Assembly: GCA_038148375.1 (NCBI GenBank)
Contig: JAYQVH010000006.1
Location: 1-64,000 of the forward strand
From: CAWUEX02 sp038148375
GTDB taxonomy: Bacteria > Pseudomonadota > Alphaproteobacteria > Rhodospirillales > Rhodospirillaceae
Reading direction: 5' to 3'
Length of the DNA stretch: 64,000 nucleotides
In this document: in pieces, positions 33,899 through 42,141 of the stretch
Layout: each line of letters opens with the position of its first letter
How positions within the stretch are numbered: position 1 is the first letter of the stretch
Translations under genes and position numbers: made by a program
The notes under the pieces: model-generated
Told to the model about the DNA's origin: nothing
The model's input: only the letters and a program-made list of their open reading frames with translations
Databases searched by the model: none

Positions 33899-35761
33899 TC
33901 AGAATGCCTGCCCAAAGCTGATGTAAAACTGAAAACTGTTGTCGACACCGCGCCGGCGGTTGACGGGAATGGCGATGTCGACACGCAGCGGCCCGACCGG
34001 TGTTTCGTAGCGGCCGCCCAGGCCCGCACCGTAGCGGATCGTTTCGGACAGGTCCGGAACAACATTGGTCGAGACAAGGCCGGCATCGATGAACGGCACA
34101 ACGGAGATGGTGTCGGTTACCGGCACGCGGGCTTCCAGGGCCGTCTCCACCAGAGACCGGCCGCCGCGCGGATCGTTATCGGTATCGAGAGGTCCGATGA
34201 GCTGGTAGGCAAAGCCGCGAACGGACCCGCCACCGCCGGCGTAGAACCTTTTGTTCGCAGGTATTTCTGCGGAGGCCTCGCCGAGCACGCTGCCAATCTT
34301 GGCGCGCACCGCCAAGACCACCGGGCGATCCGAGTCCGATACGGGCCAGTAGTAACTGCCTGTCACCGATGTCCGCGCGAACAACGCTGTCCCCGAGAAC
34401 TGCCCTGCATAGGGCGTAACTTCCAGCGCCAGACGGTGGCCGCGTTTTGGATCGAGCAAACTGTCCGTGCGGTCCTGGGCCAATGTGACAGGCACGCCAA
34501 TCAGATAGGAACGTTGCTTCCCGAAGGAATCACGCAGTTCTGCGGCTTCCAGAGTTACGCCCAGGCCGCCACGCCAGGCCGTCCACAAATCGCGCTCCAG
34601 ACCGGTACGGACGGTCGCGGAGTATTCTTCGAACGCATCGCCGTCTTCGTGCAGCAGGCTGACCCCTGTGGTTAGCACCTGATCCGGACGGCGGAAGGCC
34701 GGCTTACTGAGCGCGGCCGAGATGTCTTGATTGAGCTCTGACGCATTGAGGGCGAGATCAAGGGTCTCGGCCTGACCCAAGAAATTGCGGTGCTGCCAGG
34801 AGACGCCTCCGCCGAACCCCTCATCGCGGGCATAACTGACGGATGCGCCGATGGTCCGCAGCGATCCCTCCGCCACCGATACGGCGACATCGAGCGGTCC
34901 GCTTTGGCCTCCATTCGCCGTTTCCACAGGCTCGACCTTCACAGAGGTGAACAACTGAGTATCGATCAAGGTCTGGCGGTACGCGGTGAGCGCGGAACGG
35001 TTAAATGCCGCAGTCGGCGACCACGGAACCAAACGGTCCGGATAGACGGCCTCGACCGTATCCAGACCCGTGTAATTCACGGTTCCGAAGGTGCGATATG
35101 CGCCTGGATCGATACGCACTGTGAGCACGATGGTTAAGCGCGCGTGGTCGACCTCCGCGCGCCGCGGAAGTGCGCGCGCAAACGGATACCCGGCTTCCGC
35201 CAATGCGGTGACAGCTGCGCGTTCCGCGGCAATGGCGGCGGACGCTGCCGCAGGTTTGCCATTCAAAGCCAAGGCAGCTGCGTCATATCCGGCCGGTGGA
35301 GCAGGCAAGCCGGGCGCAAGCTCAACCGGCTCGACCGCATAGGAATACTGTTGGCCGGGATTGACCGTGACGGTCACTGCCGCCGGACCGGGCTCGGCCG
35401 CCTCTTCGTCAGGCCGTTGCAGTGTCGCGGTGATGCGCGCGCCATAATAGCCCTGGGACTTCAAGACCTCTTCGACCCGCCGCTCATCGGCACGCAAACG
35501 CCGGCGCAGACCGAGCACGCTTGCCGGTGGAGAGTCTTTCAGTCGCAGCAGTTGCGACCCAGCCCGGACCAGTGTGTCCACATCCTTGCTGGGAAGACCT
35601 TCAAAGGCGACCGTATAGGGCACGCGTGGCCCTGCGCCATCCTGAGCATCCGCTGAATCGGGACAGACCACAGCAAGAGCCGATACGATAAAAAGAGCGC
35701 GCCCGCCCGAGAACAGGCGAGCAAGAACGGTGGTTGGGGTCATTGCGCAGCGACATAGCAT
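33899..35761 (-). CDS. tamA: TamA, BamA-type outer-membrane protein
   Basis: 620-residue outer-membrane barrel with a signal peptide (cut near ADAQ). Three POTRA-type domains occupy about residues 45-270 (YTVAFEGLPSKDVDTLVRAG, KSQGYYGARITATLQ, RTFGTVNYTGLDTVEAV). The C-terminal Omp85 barrel has the family lock motif GGGGSVRGFAYQ near 515 and ends in an aromatic strand (FYISFGQAF). It acts with TamB in outer-membrane assembly or lipid homeostasis. The ATG at 35761 has AGGTG upstream. Confidence 0.95.
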   Translation of the reverse strand: MLCRCAMTPTTVLARLFSGGRALFIVSALAVVCPDSADAQDGAGPRVPYTVAFEGLPSKDVDTLVRAGSQLLRLKDSPPASVLGLRRRLRADERRVEEVLKSQGYYGARITATLQRPDEEAAEPGPAAVTVTVNPGQQYSYAVEPVELAPGLPAPPAGYDAAALALNGKPAAASAAIAAERAAVTALAEAGYPFARALPRRAEVDHARLTIVLTVRIDPGAYRTFGTVNYTGLDTVEAVYPDRLVPWSPTAAFNRSALTAYRQTLIDTQLFTSVKVEPVETANGGQSGPLDVAVSVAEGSLRTIGASVSYARDEGFGGGVSWQHRNFLGQAETLDLALNASELNQDISAALSKPAFRRPDQVLTTGVSLLHEDGDAFEEYSATVRTGLERDLWTAWRGGLGVTLEAAELRDSFGKQRSYLIGVPVTLAQDRTDSLLDPKRGHRLALEVTPYAGQFSGTALFARTSVTGSYYWPVSDSDRPVVLAVRAKIGSVLGEASAEIPANKRFYAGGGGSVRGFAYQLIGPLDTDNDPRGGRSLVETALEARVPVTDTISVVPFIDAGLVSTNVVPDLSETIRYGAGLGGRYETPVGPLRVDIAIPVNRRRGVDNSFQFYISFGQAF

Positions 35762-35844
35762 ATCGAAGCACCTGTCATGCAGGAAAATGAGGCGATTCGG
35801 TGGCCTCGCGCCGGATCAGACCAAAGAAATTCCATTCCCTGCGC

Positions 35845-35880
35845 TCAAAACAAAACCGGGGCCCTGAGACCCCGGTTTCA
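35845..35880 (-). terminator. Terminator of the DUF1838 gene at 35902
   Basis: Nine-base perfect stem (AAACCGGGG / CCCCGGTTT) with an eight-base loop; on the minus strand it is followed by TTTTGTTTTG. It lies 22 bases after the stop of the DUF1838 gene and separates it from tamA. Confidence 0.85.
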
Positions 35881-35901
35881 TCAGCTCAAATTGCCCTGCT
35901 G

Positions 35902-36912
35902 CTACACACCGCCCGGCGGCGCTGGCTCCTGTTCGCGGGCGTAGTTTTCCAGGCTGGAAAGCGACGGACCATAATCGTCCGGCGGCGGCGTCAGGTACTT
36001 CTCATAGTTGGCCGCCGTATAATTGACGATGTCCTTCGGAATGTCCTCGAGCTTGTCGTAGCCGCCCATGAATGTCTGGTAAACGACGTGCCCCGGCGCC
36101 TGCCCCATCAGCATCCACGGCAGCCACGGGGTAATCCGCGCCCAGGTGCCGGAATACTCGATGGAGGTGAGATCCGGGTTCTGCATGTCTTCAAGTGACA
36201 TATTAAAGAAGAACATCTCGGACACGCGATTCATCGGTCCAGAGCTTTCCCGCACCCACTTTGCCGGATCGAGCGCCGCTCTGTAGTACAGGTGGATGTG
36301 GCGCTCCATTAACAGCCGCTCGTCGCCAGACACGTTCCAGGTGAGAATGATGGGAACCCGGGGCCGCTCATCGCCATCGTTGAGGCCGCCATAATTCGGC
36401 GGCGGCGGGTAGTATTCCTCGATCGACTGATTAAACGGATCGTTGGCCACGTGAACCACGCGCACGTTTTCGTCCGTGTACGGATTGACCATTTCTTCCA
36501 AGATCTCGCCGGTCTTGAGGTCGTAGTAGAACCCGACTTCGCGCAGGACCTTGCGCCAGCCGGGTTTGTCTTCATAAGGAATCAGCTTGGCCGAGCTCAT
36601 ACCCTTGAAGCCGCATATGTTTTTCACCGGACCACCCGGCGCGACCCCCATGACGTAGCCGTCGTACCATCCGTACTTAGGCACACCGACATCGGTGTTG
36701 CCGTAGATACGTCCGCTCGCGACAAGATTTCCTTCCTTGGTCGTGAGATCGATAAAAGGACCGGTGATGCGCGGATCGTCACCTGGGCCGCCAACAGCTT
36801 CGGCCGGTGTGGTGAGGATTGAAGAGGCCGCACCCGCGAAACCGAGGCCGGCTCCGAATTGCAGGGCCTGACGGCGGTTGACAAGGGGGACGCCGGTTCC
36901 TTTAAAGGTCAT
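35902..36912 (-). CDS. Tat-exported DUF1838 protein
   Basis: 336-residue DUF1838 member. Twin-arginine leader NRRQALQFGAGLGFAGAASS, cut near PAEA. It is very close to the copy at 21374: KYGWYDGYVMGVAPGGPV, ICGFKGMS, LREVGFYYDLKTGEILEE, VRVVHVANDPFN, RITPWLPWMLMGQAPGHVVY and the tail YAREQEPAPPGGV. The start was set at the ATG at 36912 (AGGAGATACACAG upstream); a longer start would place the Tat motif too far in. It is divergent from the fifth DUF1838 gene with 230 bases between, and its own terminator follows. Function unknown. Confidence 0.88.
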   Translation of the reverse strand: MTFKGTGVPLVNRRQALQFGAGLGFAGAASSILTTPAEAVGGPGDDPRITGPFIDLTTKEGNLVASGRIYGNTDVGVPKYGWYDGYVMGVAPGGPVKNICGFKGMSSAKLIPYEDKPGWRKVLREVGFYYDLKTGEILEEMVNPYTDENVRVVHVANDPFNQSIEEYYPPPPNYGGLNDGDERPRVPIILTWNVSGDERLLMERHIHLYYRAALDPAKWVRESSGPMNRVSEMFFFNMSLEDMQNPDLTSIEYSGTWARITPWLPWMLMGQAPGHVVYQTFMGGYDKLEDIPKDIVNYTAANYEKYLTPPPDDYGPSLSSLENYAREQEPAPPGGV

Positions 36913-37143
36913 CTGTGTATCTCCTGAAATGAGGCTCGCGAGGCTAGGGGCTGGAGCCGAAATGCGGCGGAAACGCACCCTAAGCGCGCCCGTACCACGG
37001 TATCATCTGGCTGAGGCTCCGCTGCTCAAGGGGTGGACAGGACCGCGGCGGCAATAACAGGTTTGCGTGCTCTTGGGTCGCGCCTGCGCTTTGTGTACCG
37101 TGCGCCCAAGCTTCAAGAATTTCCAGCCATAAGGATAAATCAA

Positions 37144-38025
37144 ATGACAACTCATCTGCCGCGCCGCAGATTCCTCTCCCAGGCCGCAGGCGTGGCGGCC
37201 TTAAGCGGCGCACCCGCTGCCTGGGCGCAAGACCGCAAAGACGGTCCGCTGGCCGGTCCCTACGATTTCACCAACCCGTACGACTGGCTGACCGCCTACG
37301 CCAAAGTACGTGGCCGTCTCGACGGCGGCGTCGGTCTATATCATTACGTCGCTCATATTTATGGCGTTCCCGATGGCGCCGCGCCGCAACTGATGTTCAA
37401 GCGTGAAGGCGTCAGTCAGCACCGCATGACGGTACGCGAGGACCGCACCGTCGATCTTCAATATGTCGAGTGCAATTACACCCAGCACCCGGAGACCGGA
37501 GCGCTGATCGATGAATTTTACGACAACCCGATAACGGGAAAGCTCGTGCCCGTGCGTCACCAGCGCCCGGTGCCCGGACCCCTGGTGCGCATCGGCCCAA
37601 CCGGCGGCACGAACCCGGACATCACATGGGAGCCGCCGGCCAAATTCGAAAACCGCGTCGGTCCGCCGTTGTTCGGCGAAGGCCGTGTCTTTTTCAACAA
37701 TGATATCGTGATTTATCGGCCGGCGAGCGACGCACCGCTTCCCTCTGGCAATCCGCGGTCGGTCGATTTGCAGATGACAGAGCTCATCACTTTCTCCGCC
37801 GATATCCGCGACGTACAGAATCCCGAGAATCTCAGCGCAAAGAGCTTCGCGCTGATCGCCGCCGATGTGCCATGGTCGGGCTGGCTGGAGATGGAGGATG
37901 TGCCGGGACACATGTTCATGCGTTACCTGGCCGAAAAGGTCGAAACCGTCGAAAACATTCCGACGTGGCTGACCAAACGCATCAACGGCGATTATCCTAA
38001 GTTCTTCAGCGACCCGGGAATTTAA
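37144..38025 (+). CDS. Tat-exported DUF1838 protein (divergent copy)
   Basis: 293-residue DUF1838 member with a compact Tat leader (LPRRRFLSQAAGVAALSG, cut near AWA). It keeps the fold order AYAKVRGRLDGGVGLYHYVA, HIYGVPDG, CNYTQHPETGALIDEFYDNP, then VPWSGWLEMEDVPGHMFM, the tryptophan motif with its histidine. It lacks the REQEP...PPGGV tail of the three close paralogs. The ATG at 37144 follows AAGGAT. It is divergent from the copy at 35902 and its stop overlaps the convergent GNAT gene by four bases. Function unknown. Confidence 0.85.
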   Translation: MTTHLPRRRFLSQAAGVAALSGAPAAWAQDRKDGPLAGPYDFTNPYDWLTAYAKVRGRLDGGVGLYHYVAHIYGVPDGAAPQLMFKREGVSQHRMTVREDRTVDLQYVECNYTQHPETGALIDEFYDNPITGKLVPVRHQRPVPGPLVRIGPTGGTNPDITWEPPAKFENRVGPPLFGEGRVFFNNDIVIYRPASDAPLPSGNPRSVDLQMTELITFSADIRDVQNPENLSAKSFALIAADVPWSGWLEMEDVPGHMFMRYLAEKVETVENIPTWLTKRINGDYPKFFSDPGI

Positions 38026-38612
38026 ATCTGGCGCGCTTCGAGTGATTCATCGCGCGCCGCAAATTCATCTTCCAGAATTGAGAAGACGTGCGAGCTCCAC
38101 CAGCCGCGCGGCGTAAGCTTGTAGTCTCGCCGGATGCCTTCGTAGGTCATTCCGAAGACGTCACGCATGATGTGACATGAGGCTTCGTTTTCCACGGCGC
38201 AGGTGCATTCGACCCGGTGCATCTCAAACGTGTCGAAGGCCAATGCAATAAGGGCCCACCCGATGCGCTGTCCAAGCCCGTGCCCCTGCGCGTCTGGAAC
38301 CAGAGCGCATCCGACGGAACAGGCGCGATGCTGATCGGCACCGATCCGCTTCAGATTAGCTGTGCCGAGAAAGACCGCCGTGTCCGGATGCTCAATCGCC
38401 CACCACACGTGACCGGATGCAGGATCGGCAGAACGGGCAACGGCGTCGTCAACGAAGGCCGTCACCTGCTCGGGCGACCGCGGGCCATCGGACAGATAGC
38501 GCCAATAGCGTTCATCGGCCGCGACCGCCGAAAGCGGCCCGGCATCACCTGTTTGCATAGGCCGGAACGAATAGCCATCGCCGCGGACAACGGTGGCCGG
38601 GGCGGACGGCAT
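38022..38612 (-). CDS. GNAT N-acetyltransferase, RimJ/RimL-like
   Basis: 196-residue acetyltransferase expected to use acetyl-CoA on a protein N-terminus or small amine. It shows YSFRPMQTGDAGPLSAVA at the start and VGCALVPDAQGHGLGQRIGWALIALAFD, with the CoA-binding glycine pattern near residues 110-120. HRVECTCAVENEASCHIMRDVFGMTYEGIRRDY is typical of the RimJ/RimL branch. It lies three bases after the chorismate mutase stop, so it is the last gene of the rsmE-gshA-chorismate mutase unit. Confidence 0.88.
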   Translation of the reverse strand: MPSAPATVVRGDGYSFRPMQTGDAGPLSAVAADERYWRYLSDGPRSPEQVTAFVDDAVARSADPASGHVWWAIEHPDTAVFLGTANLKRIGADQHRACSVGCALVPDAQGHGLGQRIGWALIALAFDTFEMHRVECTCAVENEASCHIMRDVFGMTYEGIRRDYKLTPRGWWSSHVFSILEDEFAARDESLEARQI

Positions 38613-38614
38613 AA

Positions 38615-38944
38615 TCAGCCCTCGCCGGTCCTCTTGGCGATCTGGTCGCGTTCGAGCTCGATATTGATCTCAATCATCGCCCGGTAGATAGCCTCGACGA
38701 TTTCCGGATTGCTGCCGCGCTCCTCGGCGACGGCGCGCACTTTGGCGACGACATCCTCAATCCGGGACGGCACGCGCGCCGCGTCCGGGTCGCCTTTGAG
38801 CTTCGCCGCTTGCAGGACGTAGTGATGGCGCTCGACCAGAAGCGGAACGATTTGTTTATCGAGCCGGTCGATATGATCGCGCACTTGGTCGAGGGACTCG
38901 CATTCCTCCAACCACGGGCCGTCGCTGTCTTTTTGATCGTTCAT
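38615..38944 (-). CDS. Chorismate mutase, AroQ type
   Basis: 109-residue all-helical chorismate mutase converting chorismate to prephenate for phenylalanine/tyrosine synthesis. The three-helix pattern is clear: LDQVRDHIDRLDKQIVPLLVERHHYV, then AAKLKGDPDAARVPSRIEDVV, then IVEAIYRAMIEINIELERDQ, with active-site Arg, Lys and Glu in the usual positions. There is no fused prephenate dehydratase or DAHP synthase domain. It is nine bases after gshA and three before the GNAT gene. Isochorismate-pyruvate lyase activity is the main alternative for this fold. Confidence 0.9.
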   Translation of the reverse strand: MNDQKDSDGPWLEECESLDQVRDHIDRLDKQIVPLLVERHHYVLQAAKLKGDPDAARVPSRIEDVVAKVRAVAEERGSNPEIVEAIYRAMIEINIELERDQIAKRTGEG

Positions 38945-38953
38945 GGCTTCCGA

Positions 38954-40318
38954 TCAGTAGCTGTACTCAGAAAAGACCTTCGTGACATCGCCCTGCCACG
39001 TAGTGTTGTAGGCCTCGAGCATCCGCTCTGCCGGGGTTATCCCCGATGCGGCGATTTCTTGCAAGGGTGAGAGGAATCCGCTTTCGTCGTTTCCGGCGGA
39101 ATCAAGGCGCGCGCGGCGGCTCAGCCCCGCCCTGGCGATCTCCAGAACGTCGAGCGCCACGGCCTGGGCCGTCCGGCCCGCGATCTGCGCCTTCAGCGCC
39201 ACCTTCGGCACGGTCCGGTAAAGCCCTTCCCTGTCCGCCTCAGTCCACGCTTTGACGAGATCCCAAGCCGCGTCAAGCGCCTGATCGTCGTAGAGCAGAC
39301 CCATCCAAAAGGCCGGCAAGGCGCACAACCGGGCCCACGGGCCGGAATCCGTCCCGCGCATCTCCAGGAACCGTTTGAGACGCACTTCAGGAAACACGGT
39401 CGAGAGATGATCTTCCCAGTCGGCCATCGTCGGTGTCTGACCGGGCAACGCAGGCAGGGTGCCGTTCATGAAATCCCGGAAGGACTGGCCGGCTGCGTCG
39501 ATGTAACCGTTGCGATAGACGAAATACATCGGCGCATCGAGCACAAAGTCAACGTATCGCTCAAAGCCCATGCCATCTTCGAACGCAAAAGGCAGCATGC
39601 CGGTGCGCGCGTTGTCGGTGTCCTGCCAGATCATGGCGCGCTGGCTGAGATTGCCGTTGGGCTTGCCTTCCGTGAAAGGTGAGTTTGCCCACAGCGCCGT
39701 TGCGATCGGCTGCAGGGCGAGAGAAACGCGCAGCTTCTTGACCATGTCGGCTTCGGAAGAATAGTCGAGGTTGACCTGTACCGTGCAGGTACGGGTCATC
39801 ATGTCGATACCGAGCTTGCCGACCTTGGGCATGTAGTCGCGCATAATCTTGTAGCGGCCCTTGGGCATCCAATGGACATCTTCGCGCGACCAGTTGGGCG
39901 TCATGCCCAATCCCAACAGACCCATGTCGAGGTCTTCCGCAACCTCCCGCACCTCGTTGCGATGTTCCGTCACTTCGCGGCAGGTCTGATGCACGGTCTC
40001 AAGCGGCGCGCCCGACAATTCGAGCTGGCCGCCCGGTTCCAGCGTAACGGACCCCTTGCCGGGTGCCTTGAGGGCGATGACATTGCCACCCTCCTCGACA
40101 GGCTCCCAACCGAACCGGGTCAGTCCGTCCAGGAACGCCCGAATTCCGCGGTCACCGTCGTAGCGCAGGGCTTTGTAACTCTCGCGGCAATACAGAAATT
40201 TTTCGTGCTCGGTTCCAACCCGCCATTGCGCCGGCGGGCGGCAGCCCTTTTCGGCATAAGCGACAAGCTGGTCTTTCCCCGTGATGGGTGCGGAATCTTG
40301 GGACGGAAACGAAGTCAT
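38954..40318 (-). CDS. gshA: Glutamate-cysteine ligase
   Basis: 454-residue plant/alphaproteobacterial-type glutamate-cysteine ligase, first step of glutathione synthesis, ATP-dependent and cytoplasmic. Signatures are WRVGTEHEKFLYC (residues ~33-45), VTLEPGGQLELSGAPLETVHQT, MMTRTCTVQVNLDYSSEADM and RLKRFLEMRGTDSGPWAR. Length fits the class. The neighbour rsmE upstream is the usual alphaproteobacterial arrangement. The MAPEG, glyoxalase-like and peroxide genes elsewhere in the window would depend on glutathione metabolism. Confidence 0.95.
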   Translation of the reverse strand: MTSFPSQDSAPITGKDQLVAYAEKGCRPPAQWRVGTEHEKFLYCRESYKALRYDGDRGIRAFLDGLTRFGWEPVEEGGNVIALKAPGKGSVTLEPGGQLELSGAPLETVHQTCREVTEHRNEVREVAEDLDMGLLGLGMTPNWSREDVHWMPKGRYKIMRDYMPKVGKLGIDMMTRTCTVQVNLDYSSEADMVKKLRVSLALQPIATALWANSPFTEGKPNGNLSQRAMIWQDTDNARTGMLPFAFEDGMGFERYVDFVLDAPMYFVYRNGYIDAAGQSFRDFMNGTLPALPGQTPTMADWEDHLSTVFPEVRLKRFLEMRGTDSGPWARLCALPAFWMGLLYDDQALDAAWDLVKAWTEADREGLYRTVPKVALKAQIAGRTAQAVALDVLEIARAGLSRRARLDSAGNDESGFLSPLQEIAASGITPAERMLEAYNTTWQGDVTKVFSEYSY

Positions 40319-40381
40319 GTGCTGGTCTTTGCGGCCCTGGTTCAGATGTTGGTCGCGGCTTTAGGATCTGTTAGGCGATTT

Positions 40382-41152
40382 TCAAGCCGGGCGACGCCAA
40401 TCTCCGCACAGCGCTTGCCAGCATGTCAGCGCCGCAAGGGCCGCCGTGTCGGCACGCAATATCCGTGTGCCGAGTGAGATGGACTTAGAAAACGGCAGAG
40501 CGCGCAGCAGGTCAAGCTCCGTGTCGGTGAAACCGCCTTCGGGCCCGATCAAAAATGCGGCGCTGTCCGCATTGCGCGCCTCGCCTGAGGCCAGAACCTC
40601 GCCCACTGGCGCGCCCTCGCCCGTTTCATCCATCAGGTATAGCGGCGTCTCCGGCGACCAATCTGCGACCACATCGGACAAGGATGCGGGCGCCCAGACA
40701 ACGGGCACGCACATGCGCCTCGACTGTTCCGCCGCTTCGATCGCAATCGATGTCAGGCGTTCCGTGTTGACGCGATCCACGTTGGTGCGACCGGTGATGA
40801 CGGGGCGGAGGCCAGTGACACCGAGTTCCGTTGCCTTTTGTGCGATAAGATCGATCGCACCACGCTTAACCGGCGCGAACAGCAAAGTGAGCGGTTTAAG
40901 CGAAGCCTGCGAACGCAGCTGGGACACCGGCGTGACGACAGCATTTTTCTTGCCGAGTTCCGTGATCTCCGCCTGCCATTCGCCGTCGCGTCCGTTAAAC
41001 AGATCGACCCTTTCGCCGGCACTGCGGCGCATCACCTGACCGAGGTAGCGAGCCTGGTCTGCGGTCAACGCAAAAGCGCTGTCCGGTGCAAGGTCGTCAG
41101 GCACAAAAAGACGAAGTGAAGGCGAATACGACACAGCGGAAGAAACAGCCAA
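40382..41152 (-). CDS. rsmE: 16S rRNA m3U1498 methyltransferase
   Basis: Up to 256 residues; SPOUT-class enzyme methylating U1498 of 16S rRNA. The N-terminal PUA-like part has LRLFVPDDL and ALTADQARYLGQVMRRSAGE; the C-terminal knot shows AAEQSRRMCVPVV, FLIGPEGGFTDTELDLL and SLGTRILRADTAALAAL. The start is uncertain: the reading frame opens at a TTG at 41152 and offers a GTG at 41134, neither with a ribosome site; family proteins begin close to RLFV, so the true start may be the later one. It is divergent from ubiA with about 40 bases between. Confidence 0.93.
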   Translation of the reverse strand: MAVSSAVSYSPSLRLFVPDDLAPDSAFALTADQARYLGQVMRRSAGERVDLFNGRDGEWQAEITELGKKNAVVTPVSQLRSQASLKPLTLLFAPVKRGAIDLIAQKATELGVTGLRPVITGRTNVDRVNTERLTSIAIEAAEQSRRMCVPVVWAPASLSDVVADWSPETPLYLMDETGEGAPVGEVLASGEARNADSAAFLIGPEGGFTDTELDLLRALPFSKSISLGTRILRADTAALAALTCWQALCGDWRRPA

Positions 41153-41193
41153 TGATTGTTGCGGCGCGCGGTTCTTCGTAGTGTAGCCCGGTC

Positions 41194-42135
41194 ATGACCG
41201 AGACCAAACCATCTACTGCCGATCAGGCGGATCGCTCGGACAGCCCGCCGGACGGCTGGATCGATCGATACATGCCGGCGTGGATTCGCGGATACCTGAA
41301 GCTCGCCCGCGTCGACCGGCCGATCGGCACCTGGCTGTTGTTTTGGCCCTGCGTATGGTCGGCCCTGCTGGCCGCTGCGACAACGGGACATGCTCCACCG
41401 GCCGGTGCGATTCTCCTGTTTGGCGTCGGTGCCTTCGTCATGCGCGGCGCCGGCTGCACCTATAACGACATCATCGACCGTGACTTCGACGCCAAAGTGG
41501 CACGGACGGCGGCCCGGCCGATCCCGGCGGGCGCCGTCAGCGTCCGCGGCGCCACCGTCTTCCTGGTGCTGCAATTGATGTGCGGACTGACCGTCCTGGT
41601 GCAATTCAACGGGCTGACCATCGCTGTCGGCTTCGGCTCGATGGTGCTGGTGCTGACGTACCCGTTTATGAAGCGCATCACCTATTGGCCGCAGGCGTGG
41701 CTTGGCCTGACCTTCAACTGGGGTGCGTTGGTCGGCTGGACGGCGGTGACCGGATCCTTCGCGTGGACGGCGCTGGCCGTCTACGCAGCAGGGTTTTTCT
41801 GGACCCTCGGGTACGACACCATCTACGCCCATCAGGACAAAGAGGACGACGCCCTTGTTGGCGTGAAGTCGTCTGCCCTGGCACTGGGCGGACAGACCGT
41901 GCCGTTTGTCATCGGCTGCTATACGGCAGCGATCGCGCTGCTTGCCCTGGCGATCGGTTTGACGACGTTTTCGTGGGCCGCCATGGCATTGCTGCTCGCC
42001 GCCGCATTTCACATGACCTGGCAGGTGGCGTCACTCGACATCGATGATGCGGCGAACTGCCTGGCGCGATTTAAATCCAACCGGGATACGGGTTTGCTGA
42101 TCGCCGCAGCCATGTACGCGGCAATCGTTTACTGA
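41194..42135 (+). CDS. ubiA: 4-hydroxybenzoate polyprenyltransferase
   Basis: 313-residue membrane prenyltransferase attaching the polyprenyl tail to 4-hydroxybenzoate in ubiquinone synthesis. The two Asp-rich motifs are NDIIDRDFDAKVARTAARPI (residues ~92-111) and DTIYAHQDKEDDALVGVKS (~208-226). About eight hydrophobic helices follow the UbiA topology. It is divergent from rsmE. ubiD lies 2 kb further on, on the same strand, beyond the broken GAF/HD-GYP gene. Confidence 0.95.
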   Translation: MTETKPSTADQADRSDSPPDGWIDRYMPAWIRGYLKLARVDRPIGTWLLFWPCVWSALLAAATTGHAPPAGAILLFGVGAFVMRGAGCTYNDIIDRDFDAKVARTAARPIPAGAVSVRGATVFLVLQLMCGLTVLVQFNGLTIAVGFGSMVLVLTYPFMKRITYWPQAWLGLTFNWGALVGWTAVTGSFAWTALAVYAAGFFWTLGYDTIYAHQDKEDDALVGVKSSALALGGQTVPFVIGCYTAAIALLALAIGLTTFSWAAMALLLAAAFHMTWQVASLDIDDAANCLARFKSNRDTGLLIAAAMYAAIVY

Positions 42136-42141
42136 CGGGCG

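Noticed and set aside
41065..42012. 315-residue minus-strand frame opposite ubiA
   Set aside because: ubiA on the plus strand has clear motifs and family length; the opposite frame is low-complexity Arg/Gln/His-rich and overlaps rsmE.
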